Shown here in pieces: positions 54,118 through 63,045 of a stretch of 64,000 nt of DNA; the first letter of the stretch is position 1, and every line of letters starts with the position of its first letter. The notes under the pieces were generated by a model, which was given only the letters and a program-made list of their open reading frames with translations, searched no databases and was not told where the DNA came from. The stretch lies in the NCBI RefSeq assembly GCF_900996235.1, contig NZ_CAAJGM010000230.1, positions 124,001 through 188,000 on the forward strand, in the 5' to 3' direction. Position numbers and translations under genes: made by a program. This stretch comes from Paraburkholderia sp. BCC1885. Lineage in GTDB: Bacteria > Pseudomonadota > Gammaproteobacteria > Burkholderiales > Burkholderiaceae.

Positions 54118-54666
54118 TTAGCGCACCGCCGTCTTGAGTGCGAGCGGCACACCGGCCACCATCATCGTCACTTGGGTACTCAAGGCCGCGACACGCTGAT
54201 TGAGACGGCCGAGTTCGTCGACATAAAGACGCGTGGCCACGCCCATCGGCACCACGCCAAGCCCGATCTCATTGCTGACCACGATGACCTTGCCGCTCGC
54301 CGCGCCGAGGGCGGCCTCGAAGGCCGCGAACTGCGCGAGGTAATCGTCGCGGGGAGCGGCGCCGTCGGGGGGGCATAGCAGGTTGGCGAGCCACAGCGTC
54401 AGACAGTCGATCAGAATGCAGTGCCCTGGCGCGTCCGCTGCGGCGACGGCCGCGGCGAGGTCCACCGAGGCTTCGACGAGTTGCCAATGCGCCGGCCGCC
54501 GCGCGCGATGATGGGCGATGCGCGCGGCAAATTCCGCGTCGTCGGCGCGGCAGGCGGTGGCGATGTAGGTGACGGGCCGCGCGCTGTCGCTCGCGAGCTG
54601 TTCGGCATGCAGGCTCTTGCCCGAACGGGCGCCGCCGAGAACGAAGGTGAGGTCGCGAGCAATCAT
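54118..54666 (-). CDS. cobU: Adenosylcobinamide kinase/guanylyltransferase CobU
   Basis: Bifunctional enzyme of 182 residues that phosphorylates adenosylcobinamide and adds GMP. The P-loop is VLGGARSGKS and the guanylyl-accepting His is expected in AHHRARRP; VSNEIGLGVVP is the late conserved stretch. The frame is open to 55836 on this strand, but homology starts at the ATG at 54666. Only 75 bp separate it from divergent cobQ, too little for a standard riboswitch. Confidence 0.94.
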   Translation of the reverse strand: MIARDLTFVLGGARSGKSLHAEQLASDSARPVTYIATACRADDAEFAARIAHHRARRPAHWQLVEASVDLAAAVAAADAPGHCILIDCLTLWLANLLCPPDGAAPRDDYLAQFAAFEAALGAASGKVIVVSNEIGLGVVPMGVATRLYVDELGRLNQRVAALSTQVTMMVAGVPLALKTAVR

Positions 54667-54741
54667 GGCGTGATTGTACCGGTGCGCCTTAACCCAATGG
54701 GATAATGCCCGCTTTCGATAACCAGCCGGGCCGCCTGTTTC

Positions 54742-56271
54742 GTGACGACGCCAAAGACTTCGAATCCGCCCGACGCGGCGCGCATCCCGCGTGGCACGCT
54801 GATGATCCAGGGGACCACTTCCGATGCCGGCAAGAGCACGCTCGTCGCGGGTCTGTGCCGTCTCGCGCGGCGAGCCGGCGTGCGGGTCGCGCCGTTCAAG
54901 CCGCAGAACATGGCGCTCAACAGCGCGGTGACGGTCGATGGCGGCGAGATCGGCCGCGCCCAGGCGTTGCAGGCCGTAGCAGCGGGCATCGCCGCGCACA
55001 CCGATCTGAACCCCGTGCTGCTCAAGCCCACCAGCGACCGCGGCGCGCAGGTGATCATCCACGGCAAGGCGCGCATGAATCTCGACGCGCGCGCCTATCA
55101 CGACTACAAGCCGGTGGCCTTCGAGGCCGTGCTGGAATCGTATGCGCGTTTGCAGGCCGGCTACGAGACGATCTTTGTCGAAGGGGCGGGCAGTCCTGCG
55201 GAAATCAATCTGCGTGATCGCGATATCGCCAACATGGGCTTTGCGGAGAAGGTCGATTGTCCGGTCGTGCTGGTGGCGGATATCGATCGCGGCGGGGTGT
55301 TCGCCCATCTGACCGGGACGCTCGCGTGCCTCTCGGAGACGGAACAGGCGCGCGTGAGCGGCTTCATCATCAACCGGTTTCGCGGCGACATCAGCCTGCT
55401 CAAGCCAGGGCTCGACTGGCTCGAAGCACGGACCGGCAAGCCGGTGCTCGGCGTGGTGCCGTATCTGCACGGCCTCACGCTGGATGCGGAGGACATGCTG
55501 CCGCCCGAACTGCGCGCGGCCCAGGCGGCGGGAGCCGAAGCGCGCACGACCCTGCGCGTGGTGGTGCCGGTGCTGCCGCATATCAGCAATCACACCGATT
55601 TCGATGCCCTGCGCGCGCATCCGCAGGTCGATTTTCATTACGTGCGCAGCGGGACGCCGCCGCCCGCTGCCGATCTGATCATCCTGCCCGGCTCGAAGAA
55701 CGTGCAGGGCGATCTGGCGTTTTTGCGCGCGCAGGGTTGGGACCGGGTGCTGCAACGGCATCTGCGCTACGGCGGCAAGGTCATCGGAATTTGCGGCGGC
55801 ATGCAGATGCTCGGGCGCGAGGTGGCCGATCCGCATGGCGTCGAAGGGACGCCGGGACGCGTCGCGGGTCTCGGCTGGCTCGATTTCACGACTACCCTGA
55901 CACGCGAGAAGACGCTAAAGAACGTGACGGGCCGACTCACGCTGGCGGGCGATGCCAGGGTGGCCGGCTACGAGATTCATATGGGCGAGACCGAAGGCCC
56001 GGCGCTGGCTTGGCCGGCCTTGCGGCTGAACCTGCCGGAAGGCGGCGAGCGCACGGACGGCGCGTGTTCGGTGGACGGCCAGATTCTCGCCACCTACGTG
56101 CATAGCCTGTTCGATACGCCGGCCGCATGCGCCGCGCTGCTGCAATGGGCGGGTCTGGACGCCGCCGAAGCGATCGACTATCCCGCGCTGCGCGAGGCCT
56201 CGCTCGAACGGCTGGCCGATACGCTAGCCGAGCACCTCGATCTGGCGCGCCTGTTCGGGGCGATCCGGTAA
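54742..56271 (+). CDS. cobQ: Cobyric acid synthase CobQ
   Basis: Glutamine-dependent amidase that amidates adenosylcobyrinic acid a,c-diamide at four side chains, 509 residues. The ATPase domain opens LMIQGTTSDAGKSTL. The C-terminal GATase domain has its catalytic Cys in IGICGGMQMLG and a late His in YVHSLFD. It starts with GTG at 54742, divergent from cobU. The corrin-ring genes that feed it are not in the window. Confidence 0.95.
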   Translation: MTTPKTSNPPDAARIPRGTLMIQGTTSDAGKSTLVAGLCRLARRAGVRVAPFKPQNMALNSAVTVDGGEIGRAQALQAVAAGIAAHTDLNPVLLKPTSDRGAQVIIHGKARMNLDARAYHDYKPVAFEAVLESYARLQAGYETIFVEGAGSPAEINLRDRDIANMGFAEKVDCPVVLVADIDRGGVFAHLTGTLACLSETEQARVSGFIINRFRGDISLLKPGLDWLEARTGKPVLGVVPYLHGLTLDAEDMLPPELRAAQAAGAEARTTLRVVVPVLPHISNHTDFDALRAHPQVDFHYVRSGTPPPAADLIILPGSKNVQGDLAFLRAQGWDRVLQRHLRYGGKVIGICGGMQMLGREVADPHGVEGTPGRVAGLGWLDFTTTLTREKTLKNVTGRLTLAGDARVAGYEIHMGETEGPALAWPALRLNLPEGGERTDGACSVDGQILATYVHSLFDTPAACAALLQWAGLDAAEAIDYPALREASLERLADTLAEHLDLARLFGAIR

Positions 56272-56440
56272 AGCCTGCGCTCCTGGCGGCTACAAGCGCC
56301 GCGCCGTTTTTGCGTCGATTAACTCCTGTGGGGAAATAATCTAAGCCTGCGCGACGGTTTTTCCTCTTCTATGGTTCGAATACAGTCCGGTCTATCGACG
56401 ACGCGCGTGCGTTGTCTTCCTCAACCGACAAGGACTAACG

Positions 56441-56857
56441 ATGAACTCGAACCGTTCGGCCGATTTCGCGGCCACTCTCCTGCGTGTCGCACTGGGCATC
56501 CTGTATCTGGCGCACAGCCTGCAGAAGATTTTTGTTTTCACGCTGCCGGGTACGGCGCATTTCTTCGAATCGCTCGGTCTGCCCGGCTGGCTCGGTTATG
56601 TGACGGCTTTCGTCGAACTGGCCGGCGCAATCGCGCTGCTGCTGGGCGTGCAGGTCCGCTGGTTCGCGCTGGTGCTGCTGCCGTTCATGCTGGGCGCGAT
56701 GTCGGCGCATCTGCATAACGGCTGGGGCTTCGCCTCGCCCAACGGCGGCTGGGAATATCCGGCATTCTGGGCCGTGACGCTGGTGGTGCAGTCGCTGCTG
56801 GGCGGCGGTGTGGGCGCGCTGGGCGGGGTGAAGGCGGCGCGGGTGGCGGCGGCTTGA
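56441..56857 (+). CDS. DoxX-family membrane protein
   Basis: A 138-residue protein with four hydrophobic segments, opening LLRVALGILYLAHSLQKIF, typical of DoxX/YphA proteins. An AAGGA lies 8 nt before the ATG. Relatives are linked to redox or thiol stress; no partner genes are nearby. The 169 bp between cobQ and this gene contain no recognised signal. Confidence 0.88.
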   Translation: MNSNRSADFAATLLRVALGILYLAHSLQKIFVFTLPGTAHFFESLGLPGWLGYVTAFVELAGAIALLLGVQVRWFALVLLPFMLGAMSAHLHNGWGFASPNGGWEYPAFWAVTLVVQSLLGGGVGALGGVKAARVAAA

Positions 56858-56879
56858 GCCTATGAGGTTCGTGCGGTCC

Positions 56880-57299
56880 TCACGCTAACACCATCTGCGT
56901 ACATCTGAACAACGCAATGGTCTTGCCATTCGGATCGACCACCGTCGCATCCCACACCTGGGTGGTGCGGCCCAGATGCACGCCTTTGGCGAGCGCGCGG
57001 ATCGTGCCTTCGACACAGGTGCCGAGAAAATTGCTCTTTAGCTCGATGGTGGTGAAACTGCGCGCCGTCTCCGGCAGATGAGCGAGACAGGCGTAGCCGC
57101 GCGCGGTATCCGCGAGACCAATCACGGTCGCCGCGTGCAAAAAGCCGTTCGGCGCCAGCAACTCCTTGCGCACGGCCAGTTCGGCGATGAGCGACCCCTC
57201 TTCCAGCGCGATCACCCGCACCCCCAGCAGGTCCGGCAGGGTGCCGCGCTGACGTTCGCTCAGCGTCTCGATCGTGCAGTTCGGGCGCAGTTTGCTCAT
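56880..57299 (-). CDS. Hotdog-fold thioesterase (PaaI-type)
   Basis: A 139-residue PaaI/YdiI-like thioesterase. The ATG at 57299 has AGGAG 8 nt upstream, while the frame start at 57383 does not. The hotdog helix is PNGFLHAATVIGLADTARGYA, where the usual HGG is replaced by HAA, and the product ends with the TIALFRCTQMV strand. The acyl-CoA substrate is unknown. Confidence 0.87.
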   Translation of the reverse strand: MSKLRPNCTIETLSERQRGTLPDLLGVRVIALEEGSLIAELAVRKELLAPNGFLHAATVIGLADTARGYACLAHLPETARSFTTIELKSNFLGTCVEGTIRALAKGVHLGRTTQVWDATVVDPNGKTIALFRCTQMVLA

Positions 57300-57467
57300 G
57301 GTATTTCGCTCCTTTCTGTAAGAATGGCGCCTTGAGTTGCGTTTCGGGGCTTTCAACCCGGCTGAATTTGTCGATATTATCAACGGCTGGACCGGCGGGG
57401 TCGACGCAATATCAGACTAGACGCGGCAAACCGGCTGGCGGCGCCAGTCATCTTCCCGGGAGTATTC

Positions 57468-58106
57468 ATGACGGTAATCGTGGTGGCCAATCCGAAGGGC
57501 GGCGTGGGCAAGAGCACGCTGTCGACCAATCTGGCCGGCTATTTCGCGGCCGCCGGCGAGTGGGTCGCGCTGGCGGATCTGGACAAGCAGCAGTCGGCCC
57601 ACGCCTGGCTCGAATTGCGGCCTGCCACGCTGCCGGCCATCGAAGTCTGGGAAGTGGACCCCGAAACGCCCGTGAAGCCGCCCAAGGGGCTGGAACATGC
57701 CATTATCGATACCCCGGCGGGCCTGCACGGCAACCGCCTCGGCGTCGCGCTGGATCTGGCGGACAAGGTGATCGTGCCGCTCCAGCCGTCGCTGTTCGAT
57801 ATTCTGGCCACCCAGGAATTTCTCGAACGCCTCGCCAAGGAGAAGGCGGTGCGCAAAGGCACCATCGAAATCGGCGTGGTGGGCATGCGGGTGGATGCCC
57901 GCACGCGCTCGGCCGAGCAGTTGCATCGCTTCGTCGAGGGTTTGAAGTTGCCGGTGCTGGGTTTCCTGCGCGATACGCAGAACTACGTGCAACTGGCCGC
58001 GCACGGACTGACGCTGTGGGATGTGGCGAAAAGCCGGGTAGAAAAAGATCTCGAGCAGTGGCAGCCGATCGTCGAATGGCTGGAGCGCAAGCCTGCCAAA
58101 GCCTGA
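57468..58106 (+). CDS. Orphan ParA/MinD-family ATPase
   Basis: A 212-residue deviant-Walker ATPase: IVVANPKGGVGKSTLSTNLAGYF has both signature Lys residues, and later IIDTPAGLHG supplies the Walker B-like Asp. GGGAG lies just before the ATG. No parB or cargo gene is adjacent; the neighbour is panD on the other strand. Such orphan ParA proteins often position a cellular structure. The role here is unknown. Confidence 0.9.
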   Translation: MTVIVVANPKGGVGKSTLSTNLAGYFAAAGEWVALADLDKQQSAHAWLELRPATLPAIEVWEVDPETPVKPPKGLEHAIIDTPAGLHGNRLGVALDLADKVIVPLQPSLFDILATQEFLERLAKEKAVRKGTIEIGVVGMRVDARTRSAEQLHRFVEGLKLPVLGFLRDTQNYVQLAAHGLTLWDVAKSRVEKDLEQWQPIVEWLERKPAKA

Positions 58107-58227
58107 AAGAAGCGGGCGCTGCGGGGGCGGCCGGGCTAGGCGCCAAGGCCGCGGCGCCTGCGACCTTTGCCGCCAGGCAGGCCCGGCGGTTGCCTGAGCG
58201 GCCCGGCCGGCGGCTAAAACCGCCGCC

Positions 58228-58614
58228 TTAAGTCCAGCTCTGCGTCGGCACGTGATCGCGGCTGCCCTTGATCCTGTTGCGATCGTCGACGAACACCAGA
58301 TCCGGCTTCCAGCCCGCCTTCAGCTCTGCCTCGTCCACCGTCGCGAATGCCGCGATGATCACCAGGTCGCCCAGTTGCGCGCGCCGCGCCGCCGAACCGT
58401 TCAGCGAGATCATGCCGCTGCCGCGTTCACCCTTGATGGCGTAGGTCGAGAACCGCTCGCCATTGTTAATGTTCCAGATGTCGATGCGTTCGTTTTCGAC
58501 GATATTCGCGGCTTCCAGCAAATCCTCGTCGATCGCGCACGAGCCTTCGTAGTGCAGCTCGCAATGCGTGACGGCAACGCGATGGATCTTCGATTTCAGC
58601 ATGTGACGTTGCAT
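58228..58614 (-). CDS. panD: Aspartate 1-decarboxylase PanD
   Basis: Pyruvoyl-dependent enzyme making beta-alanine for pantothenate, 128 residues. The self-cleavage site Gly-Ser is in HYEGSCAID, after which Ser becomes the pyruvoyl group. The open frame continues to 59580 but homology starts at 58614; a second ATG at 58602 (MLKSKIHR) is equally plausible as the start. It follows panC by 53 bp. Confidence 0.95.
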   Translation of the reverse strand: MQRHMLKSKIHRVAVTHCELHYEGSCAIDEDLLEAANIVENERIDIWNINNGERFSTYAIKGERGSGMISLNGSAARRAQLGDLVIIAAFATVDEAELKAGWKPDLVFVDDRNRIKGSRDHVPTQSWT

Positions 58615-58667
58615 TGACCGTTCCCTTTGGGTCCTTTCAGGTGGTGGGTTGCGCGCAAAAATGCGCC

Positions 58668-59501
58668 TCAGATTTCGAGGTTGTCGATGAGCCGTGTGGC
58701 GCCCAGCTTGGCCGCGGCGAGCACGACGAGCGGTGTGCCGGCATCCTGCGCCGTGGGCGGCAACAGGTCGACGCGCCGGCGCACCGCGATGTAGTCCGGT
58801 TGCCAGCCACGGGCGGCGAGCGCGGTCATGGCGTCGCGCTCGATGGCGGCGAAGTCGCGGTTGCCGGCCAGCACGGCGTCGCGCACGCGGTTCAGCTCGG
58901 CGGCGAGGCGCGGCGCTTCGGCTCGCTCGGCGGCCTGCAGGTAGCGGTTGCGCGAGCTGAGCGCGAGGCCGTCGGTGTCGCGCACGGTTTCGGCGGCGAC
59001 GATTTCTGTCGGCAGCGCGAACTGGTGGCACATCTGGCGCACGATCATCAACTGTTGATAGTCCTTCTTGCCGAACACGGCGACGCGCGGCTGCACGCAC
59101 GACATCAGCTTCATCACGACGGTACACACGCCCTGGAAGAAGCCCGGGCGGAATTCGCCTTCGAGGATGTCGCCCAGATCGTGCGGCGGATGCACGCGGT
59201 ACTGCTGCGGTTCCGGGTAGAGATCGCGCTCGGTCGGCGCAAACAGCACGTAGACGTTCTCTTTCTGCAGCTTTTCGATGTCGGCTTCGAGCGTGCGCGG
59301 ATATTTGTCGAAATCCTCGTTCGGCCCGAATTGCAGCCGGTTGACGAAGATGCTCGCCACCACCGGGTCGCCATGCTGGCGCGCGAGGCGCATCAACGAA
59401 AGATGGCCCTCGTGCAGGTTGCCCATCGTCGGGACGAACGCAGTGCGGTTCTGGCCGCGCAACTGGTCGCGCAATTCGTGGATCGAGCTGATGACTTTCA
59501 T
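58668..59501 (-). CDS. panC: Pantothenate synthetase PanC
   Basis: Joins pantoate and beta-alanine with ATP, 277 residues from MKVISSIHEL at 59501; an upstream ATG at 59546 adds 15 basic residues. The HxGH-type motif occurs as PTMGNLHEGHLSLM, with FGKKDYQQLMIVRQM and the KMSKS-like SSRNRYL. It forms a unit with panD. Confidence 0.95.
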   Translation of the reverse strand: MKVISSIHELRDQLRGQNRTAFVPTMGNLHEGHLSLMRLARQHGDPVVASIFVNRLQFGPNEDFDKYPRTLEADIEKLQKENVYVLFAPTERDLYPEPQQYRVHPPHDLGDILEGEFRPGFFQGVCTVVMKLMSCVQPRVAVFGKKDYQQLMIVRQMCHQFALPTEIVAAETVRDTDGLALSSRNRYLQAAERAEAPRLAAELNRVRDAVLAGNRDFAAIERDAMTALAARGWQPDYIAVRRRVDLLPPTAQDAGTPLVVLAAAKLGATRLIDNLEI

Positions 59502-59760
59502 GGTCGGACGGTGTTTTCCTCGCGCGGTGCGGGGCCTGGCAGGCACGGAAATGGTGCATCCGTGGACGCATTAGCGTCATTTTGCCTGCTCAGGCTCCCA
59601 TTCCGGTGATGACGGGTTCGGAGCGCGGGATTGTAGTGGATTTGGCCGGCCGGCGCACCGAAACGAGGCGTACCTCTAGCGAAGCTGGCTGAGCGGGCCG
59701 CCCGGCACGCCTCTGCGGCTGCCGTGCCGGCGCCGTTTCGGGACCCGCCTGAACGCGTAG

Positions 59761-60633
59761 TCAAGCCGGCAGATAAGCCAGTCGCACGTAGATCGGCGCG
59801 AACGGTTCGGCCTGGGTGATTTCGATCAGCGATTCGCGCGACAACTCCAGCATGGCGATGAAGTTCACCACCACCACCGGCACGCCGCGCGTCGTGTCGA
59901 ACAGTTCGGAAAATTCCATGAAGCGGGCGTTTTGCAGACGCCGCAGGATCACGCTCATGTGCTCGCGCACCGACAATTCCTCGCGCGAAATGCGGTGATG
60001 CTGCACGAGCTTGGCGCGCTTGATCACGTCGGCCCAGGCGGCGCGCAGATCTTCGCTGTTCACGTCCGGGAAACGCGGCGTGATGCTTTGCTCGATATAG
60101 ACGTCGGCGCGCAGGAAGTCGCGGCCGAGTTGCGGCAAGTGATCGATCCGCTGGGCCGCGAGTTTCATCTGCTCGTATTCGAGCAGGCGCCGCACGAGCT
60201 CGGCGCGCGGGTCCTCGGCTTCCTCGCCGGTGTCCGCCTTCTTGACCGGCAGCAGCATGCGCGACTTGATCTCGATCAGCATCGCCGCCATCAGCAGGTA
60301 TTCGGAGGCGAGTTCGAGGTTGGTCTGCCGCAACTGTTCGACGTAACCCAGATATTGCGTGGTGACGTCCGCCATCGGGATGTCGAGCACGTTGAAGTTC
60401 TGCTTGCGGATCAGGTACAGCAACAGATCCAGCGGGCCTTCGAAGGTTTCGAGGAAGACTTCGAGCGCGTCCGGCGGAATGTACAGGTCCGTCGGCAGCT
60501 TGAAGAGCGGCTCGCCGTAGAGGCGCGCGAACGCGATACCGTCGACGGTATCCGGCGTCGAGTCGGTCGCGGGCGCGGCGAGCGCAGCGTCGGGCTGCGC
60601 CTTTGCGGCGCGGGCCTCGTCGGCGGCACTCAC
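59761..60633 (-). CDS. scpA: Segregation and condensation protein ScpA
   Basis: Kleisin subunit of the SMC-ScpAB chromosome condensin, 290 residues. The conserved core begins LETFEGPLDLLLYLIRKQNFNVLDIP and continues LASEYLLMAAMLIEIKSRMLLP. The GTG at 60633, directly after the stop of the DUF3460 gene, is the likely start; the frame itself extends to 60729. The 259 bp between panC and scpA show only GC-rich imperfect repeats. Confidence 0.93.
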   Translation of the reverse strand: MSAADEARAAKAQPDAALAAPATDSTPDTVDGIAFARLYGEPLFKLPTDLYIPPDALEVFLETFEGPLDLLLYLIRKQNFNVLDIPMADVTTQYLGYVEQLRQTNLELASEYLLMAAMLIEIKSRMLLPVKKADTGEEAEDPRAELVRRLLEYEQMKLAAQRIDHLPQLGRDFLRADVYIEQSITPRFPDVNSEDLRAAWADVIKRAKLVQHHRISREELSVREHMSVILRRLQNARFMEFSELFDTTRGVPVVVVNFIAMLELSRESLIEITQAEPFAPIYVRLAYLPA

Positions 60634-60635
60634 GT

Positions 60636-60821
60636 CTAGAAGTTCTGGTAGTACTGGTAGGCGGTCTGTTGCACGCGCGAGGCTTGCTGCTCGGCGCGCT
60701 CTTCGAGGTCGATCGGCTGCTTGTCCCACAGCAGCGAACGGCCGCGGCGCTGTTCCGCCTCAAGGGTGGGCTTTTGTTCTTTCAGCTGGTTCAGGAACTG
60801 CGTGATGTCCGATTGATACAT
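60636..60821 (-). CDS. DUF3460 small protein
   Basis: A 61-residue cytoplasmic protein opening MYQSDITQFLNQLKEQKP and ending QQTAYQYYQNF, matching the Burkholderiales family DUF3460. Its stop is 2 bp from the scpA GTG, so the two are co-translated. Function unknown; the constant link to scpA suggests a chromosome-related role. Confidence 0.85.
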   Translation of the reverse strand: MYQSDITQFLNQLKEQKPTLEAEQRRGRSLLWDKQPIDLEERAEQQASRVQQTAYQYYQNF

Positions 60822-61182
60822 GGCTCAACGTCCGTATAGGGAATTGGCGGCAGCCGTGGCGACCGTCGCTCGTGTCAATCGCAATTTTACCGCAAGCGCC
60901 GCTCGCGGTCGAAAACTCGCGGAACATCAGTCTCATGGCGCCGTCCAAGGCGGGCGCGTGGCGTCGAAGGGGGCGCGGCGACAGACGTGGAGAACGGCAT
61001 GCCCGGGGCGTTGCCGCAATTCCGGCAAGGCTTGCGCCGCCAATTTCGAGATGATCGCGAGGCGGCCTTGATGTGGTCAAATAGCGAGCTTCAGGCCGCA
61101 GCGGTGGCCGGCAAGTGGAATCATTCATCAACTACGGCCGCGGAGGTCCTGTTTGGCGGGTTGTGCGATCGAACCGTCGCGT
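60822..61182. other. Divergent spacer between DUF3460 gene and tamA
   Basis: A 361-bp gap between divergent genes that must hold both promoters. I see no inverted repeat, RNA motif or supported coding frame in it, and no convincing -35/-10 pair. It is less G+C-skewed than the neighbouring genes around 60870-60900. Confidence 0.5.
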
Positions 61183-62985
61183 ATGCGCAAGGACCAACCG
61201 GATGAGCGGCAGGGGCAGCTCGCGCGCCGCGCGCCGGGCGCGTCGCGCTTCTTGCGCGGCTGGCTGCTGTTCGGCGTCATCTGGCTGGCGTTGGCCGGGG
61301 TTCAGGCACGCGCGGCCTACAAGGTGGATATTCAGGCCTCGCCGCGCGCCGTGCGCAAGTTGCTGGAGGAGCATCTGGATATCGCGCGCTTCGCCAAACG
61401 CGACGACGTCAGCGACGACCAGTTCAGCTTCCTCGTCACCGCCACCCCGCAGCAGGTGCGTGACCTGACCGCTACCGCGGGTTATTTCTCGCCGGTGGTC
61501 CGCACGGATGTGCGCACAGCCGGCGGCAAGAAGCAGGTGACGGTGAGCGTCGATCCCGGTCCGCAAACCACGATTTCTTCCATTTCGCTGTCGTTCAAGG
61601 GGCCGGTGCTTACCGAGGACCCGGCGCAGGCCAATGCCACGCGCTTCGCCTTTTCGTTGCACGAAGGCGACCCGTTCTCGCAGGGCGGCTGGGACGACGC
61701 CAAAAACGCGGCGCTGCGGGCCTTGCAGGCGCGTCGCTACGTGGCGGCGAAGATCACCCAGTCGCAGGCGCGCATCGATCCGCGCACCCACGAGGCCAAG
61801 CTGTCGGTCACCTTCGACAGCGGTCCGACCTTCACGATGGGCAAGCTCGAAGTAACCGGCTCGGAGCGCTATCCCGCGCGGATCGTCGACAACGTGAATC
61901 CGATTTCCGTCGGCGCCATTTACGACGTGCAGCGTGTCGCCGAATTGCAGCGCCAGTTGCAGAACACGCCGTATTACGCGAGCGTCGCCATCGACGTCGG
62001 CAACGACCCGGCCAAGCCGCTCGAAACGCCGGTGCGGGTTAAGGTCAGCGAGTATCCGTATAACAGCATCCGCGGCGGGGTGGGTTACGCCACCGATACC
62101 GGCCCGCAGGTGCAGGGCAATTACTCGTATCTGAACACCTTCGGCAAGGCGTATCCGTTCACGGTGAGCGGGCGCATCGACCAGATCGAGCAGTTCGGCC
62201 AGATCCAGCTTTCCATGCCGCCGGGCGCGCGGGCGTGGACCAATAGCGTACTGGCGTCGTACAGCACCACGAACGTGTCCGATACGCGTATCTACAGCAT
62301 TCGTGCCGGCGTGCAAACCACCCGCACCTCGCAGTATCTCGACTACGGCTATTCGCTGCTCTATTACGACGACCGGCTCGACCAGAACGCGGTGGGGCCG
62401 GAGACCGCCCACGCGCTGGTGCCGGCCTGGAGCTGGACGCGCCGCAATACCGACGACCCGTTGTTCCCGCGCTCGGGCAACCTGATTCACCTCGAAGCAG
62501 GCTTTGCCGTCAAGGGCGCGGCGGCCGATCAGACCTTCGGGCGCCTCTACGCGCGCGGCCAGCAGTACTTCCCGATCGGCAAGACCGATCTGGTGCTGTT
62601 CCGCGCGGAATTCGGCGGCGTGTTCACCGGCGGCAGCTCGACCGGCATTCCGGCCTCGTTGCTGTTTCGCGCGGGCGGCTCGAATTCGGTGCGCGGCTAT
62701 AGCTACGAGGGCATCGGCAACAGTGTCGACGGCTCGGTGCTGCCCACCAAATATCTGATCACGGCGTCGAGCGAGTATCAGCACTGGTTCACGCACGATT
62801 GGGGCGGCGCGGTGTTCTTCGACATCGGCACGGCCACCGACACCTGGCACGAGAAAGTGTTTTACCCCGGCGTGGGGTTCGGCGCGCGCTGGCGCAGTCC
62901 GGTGGGGCCGGTGAATGTCGACCTCGCGTATGGCATTCGTAACAAGGACATCCGGCCTTACCTGACGCTAGGCATCGCCTTCTGA
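61183..62985 (+). CDS. tamA: Omp85-family outer membrane protein TamA
   Basis: Outer-membrane half of the translocation and assembly module, 600 residues. An N-terminal hydrophobic stretch (GWLLFGVIWLALAGVQARA) is the signal peptide, followed by POTRA-like domains to about residue 280 and a 16-strand-type barrel ending YLTLGIAF with terminal Phe. The lid motif is seen as VRGYSYEGIG. The ATG at 61183 was preferred to a TTG at 61153. tamB follows 60 bp later. Confidence 0.92.
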   Translation: MRKDQPDERQGQLARRAPGASRFLRGWLLFGVIWLALAGVQARAAYKVDIQASPRAVRKLLEEHLDIARFAKRDDVSDDQFSFLVTATPQQVRDLTATAGYFSPVVRTDVRTAGGKKQVTVSVDPGPQTTISSISLSFKGPVLTEDPAQANATRFAFSLHEGDPFSQGGWDDAKNAALRALQARRYVAAKITQSQARIDPRTHEAKLSVTFDSGPTFTMGKLEVTGSERYPARIVDNVNPISVGAIYDVQRVAELQRQLQNTPYYASVAIDVGNDPAKPLETPVRVKVSEYPYNSIRGGVGYATDTGPQVQGNYSYLNTFGKAYPFTVSGRIDQIEQFGQIQLSMPPGARAWTNSVLASYSTTNVSDTRIYSIRAGVQTTRTSQYLDYGYSLLYYDDRLDQNAVGPETAHALVPAWSWTRRNTDDPLFPRSGNLIHLEAGFAVKGAAADQTFGRLYARGQQYFPIGKTDLVLFRAEFGGVFTGGSSTGIPASLLFRAGGSNSVRGYSYEGIGNSVDGSVLPTKYLITASSEYQHWFTHDWGGAVFFDIGTATDTWHEKVFYPGVGFGARWRSPVGPVNVDLAYGIRNKDIRPYLTLGIAF

Positions 62986-63045
62986 TTTTCTAACCGTAGC
63001 AGTATCGACTGTGGTTTTCTGCCTCCTGATTCGCATGGCTCGAGT

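Noticed and set aside
54667..55836. Long extension of the cobU frame across cobQ
   Set aside because: Homology to CobU begins at 54666; the rest is antisense to cobQ.
58615..59580. Long extension of the panD frame over panC
   Set aside because: PanD is a 128-residue protein; the extension is panC in another frame.
61132..62850. 572-residue minus-strand frame opposite tamA
   Set aside because: TamA has signal peptide, barrel and lid motif on the other strand; this frame has none.
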